Origin: JBEBVQ01 sp964527735
GTDB taxonomy: Bacteria > Bacteroidota > Bacteroidia > Chitinophagales > Chitinophagaceae
Direction of reading: 5' to 3'
DNA: 64,000 nt
NCBI GenBank assembly: GCA_964527735.1
Contig: CAZGPG010000009.1
Span: forward strand, 1 to 64,000
Both the position numbers and the translations under genes were made by a program. Below, piece after piece: positions 59,890-64,000 of the stretch; position 1 is the stretch's first letter; each line of letters opens with the position of its first letter. A model generated the notes under the pieces. It had not been told where the DNA came from. It saw only the letters and a list, made by a program, of their open reading frames with translations, and searched no databases.

Positions 59890-61095
59890 TCACCAGTAAG
59901 CATAATCAGCGAGGTAGGCAAAATGCTCCGTCAGTTGCCCGTCCGCACAGATGGTGGCCCGGCGGATAATATCGCTGTCCGGGTTCAGCAATTCCTTCAG
60001 CACATATTTCTCAAGCTGGATACCAAAATATGCGGAAGCATCTGCCGGCAGCTCATTGGGCAGGTTATCGACAGCCATGACATCCACCGATATGTCCAAC
60101 GGCTGAAACGGTGACATCCGTTTCCCGGTTTTCCGGCCGATGCCATAAACCGGGTCTGCAATTGCAGACGCACCGATATTGATCGGCACCGACCCGTTGA
60201 CATCGCAGGTAATATCTGCAATCACACTGATCCGCCAGCCGTCCAATTCTATATCGTCCTGCTCAAAGAGCCTGGGTATCTGCTCGTCCCAATAAATGCC
60301 GTTCATCAGGATATCAGTTTCCGGAATATACGGTGCGAAAAGGCACTCATACATCCCCGGACGGGCATGAAAATCATCCCGAAAAAAAAGGCCATTGTCC
60401 TTCCGGGCATACAAGGTATTCCCTTTAAGATGGGTGTACACAGGATATTCATACTGATGCAGCAGATAATCCTGCGGCTCCACATATTCGATCTCAAGCT
60501 GCGTCATGATCTCAAGAATACCGGCGGCAACCTTCCCCGATCCCGTCACCACAATTTTCACAGGCGGTATCACAACATCCGCATAAGCGGCCAGCATTTG
60601 CTTTTTTGTTTTCACCTTATGTGCAGCCGGCAATGTAAAAGCGCCGGATTTCTTTCCATACGCCAGCAGTCCGTTATGCGCACCCACGATACCGGCATAC
60701 AGACCGAACCCGAGGATACGCTGCTCATCACTATGCGTGAGGCATTCATAATCTATCATACGGATGCGCTTTTCAATCAGCGCCTGCATCAGCTTTTGGT
60801 TGTGCGGCTGCTTCTTGCGGGTATGCGAGAAAAAGCAGTAGGTCTTCCCCGGTATCAGATGCTCCGGCGGCACTTCCTTGATCCCCAATAATATTTCACA
60901 ACTATCCAGATCGGGACGCACGGCAATACCTGCTGCTTCATATTCCTGATCGCTGAAGCAGCGGTCTGCTGAAGGCTCCACGACGATCTCCACTTCTGGA
61001 TAGCGCTCTTGTATCTGCCTGCATTGCAGGGGGCTCAGCGGCACTCTTGTATCCGGTGGCACTTTCCGTTCTCTGATAATCCCTATACGGGTCAT
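59890..61095 (-). CDS. Saccharopine-dehydrogenase-like (Lys1 / alanine dehydrogenase N-terminal) protein
   Basis: A 401-residue NAD-dependent dehydrogenase. The N-terminal part RIGIIRERKVPPDTRVPLSP matches alanine dehydrogenase / transhydrogenase and Lys1-type saccharopine dehydrogenases. YCFFSHTRKKQPHNQKL and RMIDYECLTHSDEQRILGFG fit the Lys1 type (His and Lys in the substrate site). IVVTGSGKVAAGILEIM is the NAD-binding loop. It probably acts in lysine metabolism, but the exact reaction is inferred. Its start codon overlaps the stop of the upstream histidine kinase by four bases (ATGA), which implies translational coupling. Confidence 0.85.
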   Translation of the reverse strand: MTRIGIIRERKVPPDTRVPLSPLQCRQIQERYPEVEIVVEPSADRCFSDQEYEAAGIAVRPDLDSCEILLGIKEVPPEHLIPGKTYCFFSHTRKKQPHNQKLMQALIEKRIRMIDYECLTHSDEQRILGFGLYAGIVGAHNGLLAYGKKSGAFTLPAAHKVKTKKQMLAAYADVVIPPVKIVVTGSGKVAAGILEIMTQLEIEYVEPQDYLLHQYEYPVYTHLKGNTLYARKDNGLFFRDDFHARPGMYECLFAPYIPETDILMNGIYWDEQIPRLFEQDDIELDGWRISVIADITCDVNGSVPINIGASAIADPVYGIGRKTGKRMSPFQPLDISVDVMAVDNLPNELPADASAYFGIQLEKYVLKELLNPDSDIIRRATICADGQLTEHFAYLADYAYW

Positions 61096-63191
61096 ATGCT
61101 GATATTTAAATTGCCGGTGAAAGTATCAGGATTATCAGCAGGACGCGGAGCCGAGGGTAATTCAATATAAAAAACCGTTCCCTTTCCTACCTCTGTTTCA
61201 AACCATATTCTCCCGTTATGCGCCTCGATGATTTGCTTAGTAATAGCAAGGCCCATGCCAAAAGACGGCTCGCCGGAAGTGCCTGTCCTGCGGGCAGATG
61301 TGAAGGTATCAAAAATGCTGTCTTTTATTTCGTCGGGTATCCCGATCCCTTCGTCCCTGATCGCAACTACAACTTTCCCATCCTGAGTTTCCATGCCGAT
61401 TGTAATCGTCTTGTTTCCGGGGGTGAATTTGATGGCGTTTACAATCAGATTATTCAGCACCCGCCACAACTTTTGCCGGTTAGCTTGTACATGTACCGGC
61501 TGCAGGTGCGCTATAAGCTGTTGGTTTTTTTCCGCAGCCCGGAAGCGCATCAATTCCACGCTATACCCGATCAGCTCGTCCAGCGCCACGGGCTCGAGGG
61601 GAGTGCCGGCACTGTCGTGCAGCAGATCTTCCATAAACTGAATGGCGTTCATACCAGACGTTTTGATCATCTCGATCATTTCTTTGCGGTCAGCGGAATC
61701 GGGCGGTTCCATTAGCAACAGGTCCGCGATTCCGACCATTGCCGAGATCGGATTGCGCAGGTCATGGGCTACGGCTTTTATAATACGCGTATGTGCCTGC
61801 TGGCTGTCTTCAAGAGCATCGAGGGTTTGCTGCAAATGCATGTTCTGACCGGTAATTTTCCGGTTCAGCGCTGTGAGCTTTGCCACGTTATGCCTGGACT
61901 GGAGGTAATTCTTCCTGACCAGGAAAAAGATCACTACTGCCATAACAGAAACAAGCGTTGCCAGCATCAGGTACAACGCCTTAAGCCTGTTATCTTTCTG
62001 CAGCATATCTATCTGGTATTGTTTGGAGCGGTTGTCAAAGATCAATTCGTAGCTCATTCCGGGTAATTCCCGCCTTTTGGCCTCAAAAGAGTCTTTGAAC
62101 GCGATATAGCCCTGATAGCTGCGGTAAGCCTGCCCGACATCGCCCAATACATCATGATACCGCCAGGCAAGTCTCCGCCACCGCAGCTCTGCTTCCTCAA
62201 ATGGTGTTGTGTCGAGCGCTGCCCTTATCTGCTTTATGGCATGTCCTGCCGCAGTATACCGGCCTGTCGTCAGAAGCAGGTCGGCAAGTTTAATTTGATT
62301 AAGCCGGGCGTCGTAATGATCATATCCAGGTTGATTATTGATTTGTATGGATTGCCCGAGGAGCTGCCTGGATTTTTCATAGGCGCCGGTTTTCAGGTAA
62401 ACACTGCCCAGGTTTCCGTAAATCACCGCACGTGCCGTGGCAACCGACCTGCCCTCATGCGGAAAATGCGGGGCATTACGGGCAATATAATCCAACGCGT
62501 GGTTATAGAGTATAATAGCGCTGTCGTACAATCCCATCTGTTCGTAGGCCAATCCGATATTGGCCAGTTGCTCCTGCCGGAGGTGTACGAGATTAAAAAA
62601 ATCGGTTGAATCGCAATGATCGGCCTGTATAAAAGCTTCGCGGAAATAAGGGATGGCATCGCTGTATTTGCCCTGGCGGTATGTCATTCTTCCCAGGCTG
62701 GCTGTCAGGTTTGCATAGTGGCACTGCGACCCGTATTCGCGGGCAGCCATCTGTCCTTTGTGATAATACAGGAAGGCTTCTGCATACCGGTTTTGATGAA
62801 AGCAGACATATCCTTTTTGCAGCAGTGAGCTCAGGTAATCGTTGATATATATTTCCTCCTTCCCTTCGAGCATCAGCAGCATGCTGTCTACATACAAATG
62901 GGCTGCGTCATAATCGCGAAAGGTACCGATGAGGTGATGGGCTTTAAAGTTGTACTTCCGGTACCGGTCGTATTTTCCCGGAGGGGAGTCCAGCTGGTCA
63001 TATATGTTGTCGAGGAAGGTAAATGCCTGTATTACGAGTCCGGAATCTGCCAGCTTCCAGGCATGTTCCATAACCGGGATAAAATATTCCGGGCGTTCCG
63101 ACGGATCTTTATGCTTATTGCAGGACACGGCAAGTGTACTAATCCATACAATAAAAAAGAGGAGAAAGCGGAAGGGGGTATTCTTCATCAT
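61092..63191 (-). CDS. TPR-containing sensor histidine kinase
   Basis: A 699-residue membrane kinase. The signal region ends in LAVSC (Cys24), a possible lipobox. TPR-type helices fill residues about 30-400 (for example NIGLAYEQMGLYDSAIILYN). A transmembrane helix lies at about 404-425. The HisKA domain has the phospho-accepting His near 475 in KAVAHDLRNPISAMVGIADL. The ATPase domain has VLNNLIVNAIKFTPGNKT, RDEGIGIP and GMGLAITKQIIEAHNG. No response regulator is adjacent. It overlaps the saccharopine-dehydrogenase-like gene by four bases. Alternative start Met2 (63188). Confidence 0.92.
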   Translation of the reverse strand: MMKNTPFRFLLFFIVWISTLAVSCNKHKDPSERPEYFIPVMEHAWKLADSGLVIQAFTFLDNIYDQLDSPPGKYDRYRKYNFKAHHLIGTFRDYDAAHLYVDSMLLMLEGKEEIYINDYLSSLLQKGYVCFHQNRYAEAFLYYHKGQMAAREYGSQCHYANLTASLGRMTYRQGKYSDAIPYFREAFIQADHCDSTDFFNLVHLRQEQLANIGLAYEQMGLYDSAIILYNHALDYIARNAPHFPHEGRSVATARAVIYGNLGSVYLKTGAYEKSRQLLGQSIQINNQPGYDHYDARLNQIKLADLLLTTGRYTAAGHAIKQIRAALDTTPFEEAELRWRRLAWRYHDVLGDVGQAYRSYQGYIAFKDSFEAKRRELPGMSYELIFDNRSKQYQIDMLQKDNRLKALYLMLATLVSVMAVVIFFLVRKNYLQSRHNVAKLTALNRKITGQNMHLQQTLDALEDSQQAHTRIIKAVAHDLRNPISAMVGIADLLLMEPPDSADRKEMIEMIKTSGMNAIQFMEDLLHDSAGTPLEPVALDELIGYSVELMRFRAAEKNQQLIAHLQPVHVQANRQKLWRVLNNLIVNAIKFTPGNKTITIGMETQDGKVVVAIRDEGIGIPDEIKDSIFDTFTSARRTGTSGEPSFGMGLAITKQIIEAHNGRIWFETEVGKGTVFYIELPSAPRPADNPDTFTGNLNISI

Positions 63192-63519
63192 TGTTGTCCG
63201 TAAGGGAATCAGACGATTTCGGGTAATGTTCGTTTATGTTTTTATAAGCTATTCATTCCATCAGTCAATTAGCTAATGTGCTCATTAGCCGATAGTCGAT
63301 GCTGCTTACGAGAAACATTAGCTTATCAACACATCAACTAATCGGCTCCGTTAAAGTATCCTGCTTTCGATACGTTGTTTCCGGCCTTGATCATACCCCA
63401 AAGGAGTACGTTCCGGCACTACTGGACACAAATATATCTATTTAGCGATGATTTAATAAAGTAATTTGACAATTTTCGGGAAGTGTTTTCTGAGGGGTAT
63501 GTTTATTTGAAATTAGTTA
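63192..63519. other. Upstream region of the kinase and tRNA, with GCTAAT repeats
   Basis: About 330 bases without a gene. An inverted repeat of the GCTAAT family spans 63265-63348 (left CAATTAGCTAATGTGCTCAT, right with TTAGCTTATCAACACATCAA and CTAATCGGCTC). The rest is AT-rich and should hold the kinase promoter, which I could not place. Confidence 0.5.
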
Positions 63520-63550
63520 TTGCGGAAACTGGAAAGAATAGTTACATTTG
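63520..63550 (+). promoter_or_regulatory. Promoter of tRNA-Leu
   Basis: TTG at 63520-63522, exactly 20 bases, then TACATTTG at 63543-63550, 13 bases before the tRNA. It matches the Bacteroidota consensus well. Confidence 0.7.
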
Positions 63551-63563
63551 CTGCCCGCAAAAT

Positions 63564-63647
63564 GCCCGGATGGCGGAACTGGTAGACGCGCTAGACTCAA
63601 AATCTGGTATTCGCAAGGATGTGCAGGTTCGATTCCTGTTCCGGGCA
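63564..63647 (+). tRNA. tRNA-Leu (anticodon CAA)
   Basis: Acceptor GCCCGGA (63564-63570) pairs with TCCGGGC (63640-63646), with A63647 as discriminator. The anticodon stem CTAGA/TCTGG surrounds loop CTCAAAA with anticodon CAA at 63598-63600, which reads UUG codons. The long variable arm (TTCGCAAGGA) is class II, and the T-loop GTTCGATTC is standard. The 3' CCA is not encoded (ACTA follows). Confidence 0.95.
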
Positions 63648-63662
63648 CTAAATACCAACCTC

Positions 63663-63700
63663 AAAACCCTGATCCCGCAAGGATTTCAGGGTTTTTGTTT
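63663..63700 (+). terminator. Terminator after tRNA-Leu
   Basis: AAAACCCTGA at 63663-63672 pairs with TCAGGGTTTT at 63686-63695, followed by TGTTTTGGG. It lies 15 bases after the tRNA. Confidence 0.75.
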
Positions 63701-63784
63701 TGGGATTTGGGACGTTTTTGGGACGGGGATTGGGCAAGTAAAAGCAAATGGGTGATGGGGGGAGTGGAATTTTTTTTTGGGGGG

Positions 63785-64000
63785 CTACCGTTTTAGTTTG
63801 TTTATTACCTCAATCGCTTCTTCTCGGATATAATCAATTTCAGTTGTATCATTTGCAATTTTCTGGAGAATCGGAATTGCCTCTTTGTATTTTATTTCAG
63901 CTAAAGCCCCAATTGCATATCTCCGGTTTTTCATTTGCTTGTCTGTAATGTTTTTAACTATAATTTTTCCGATCGGTCGTCCTGCTTCTTTAATTGGCCT
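63785..64000 (-). CDS. HEAT-repeat-like protein, C-terminal fragment
   Basis: The minus strand is open from the window edge to a stop TAG at 63787-63785, giving 71 residues with no internal stop. The end reads MKNRRYAIGALAEIKYKEAI then PILQKIANDTTEIDYIREEA and IEVINKLKR. Paired helices with the pattern A-x-x-A-L-x-x-I-x-x-x-x-A-I-P-x-L fit a HEAT repeat (PBS lyase type). The DNA is clearly more AT-rich than the rest of the window. The N-terminal part and function are outside the window. Confidence 0.65.
   Translation of the reverse strand, partial: RPIKEAGRPIGKIIVKNITDKQMKNRRYAIGALAEIKYKEAIPILQKIANDTTEIDYIREEAIEVINKLKR

Noticed and set aside
63483..63755. Open frames crossing tRNA-Leu
   Set aside because: They are translations of the tRNA and its terminator.

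Overview
The window comes from a Bacteroidota genome, most likely a Chitinophagaceae-like soil or water bacterium. The evidence is a set of lineage markers: type IX secretion and gliding genes (porU, porV, gldJ, a porE-like gene, porP/sprF), a propeller-type histidine kinase, a CarboxypepD_reg plus beta-barrel outer membrane receptor, FtsK followed by LolA, and promoters with the Bacteroidota -7 box TAnnTTTG, sometimes with a TTG or TTTG about 20 bases upstream. Start sites mostly lack a Shine-Dalgarno sequence, so several starts were placed using promoter boxes and signal peptides.

Layout: 1-105 is the N-terminal end of a mutS2-like gene. 0.4-2.5 kb holds a VOC protein and a catalase. 3.0-7.3 kb is a DUF4175 membrane protein with purine nucleoside phosphorylase. 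7.4-10.3 kb holds rpoN and, divergently, tatC-rpiB. 10.3-14.9 kb has an OmpR-type regulator, a ferredoxin facing a LuxC-type acyl-CoA reductase, a SpeE-like protein, plsY and prmA. 15.0-18.3 kb is a porE-like gene with porP/sprF. 18.7-26.3 kb has ftsK, lolA, a Big_5-like lipoprotein, a glutathione peroxidase, a GT4 glycosyltransferase and an SDR-type threonine dehydrogenase. 26.3-31.6 kb has a 219-bp MITE-like element, carA, the pyruvate dehydrogenase E2 gene and atpD-atpC. 31.8-35.8 kb has a TlpA-like lipoprotein, cytochrome c, lepB and nth. 35.9-42.2 kb is a NarL-type two-component system divergent from a TonB-dependent-type receptor. 42.3-48.0 kb has an ACMSD, a PcaF-like thiolase, DinB, an outer membrane protein and an ABC-F ATPase. 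48.1-56.3 kb is the porV-porU / gldJ-murF gliding and secretion block. 56.3-63.2 kb has a hypothetical exported protein, an ArsC-family protein, msrA, a TIGR01777 epimerase, and a saccharopine-dehydrogenase-like gene overlapping a TPR histidine kinase. tRNA-Leu(CAA) lies at 63.56 kb, followed by a G-rich stretch and the end of an AT-rich HEAT-repeat-like gene that runs off the window.

Most genes are ordinary chromosomal housekeeping and envelope genes. The most unusual feature is between them. The intergenic spaces carry many short inverted repeats of several unrelated families: GTAG-led GC-rich palindromes, arms built from iterated 8-9 base words (AATTTGAAA, TTAGCTAAT, ACATTTGTC, ATGAATTATGAG), TGTCATCCC-type palindromes, and a roughly 115-bp two-hairpin element present three times. 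Many abut stop codons. In seven genes the stop codon itself, and in at least two genes also the last residues, lie inside the repeat. No transposase, CRISPR array, prophage or obvious defence locus was seen.
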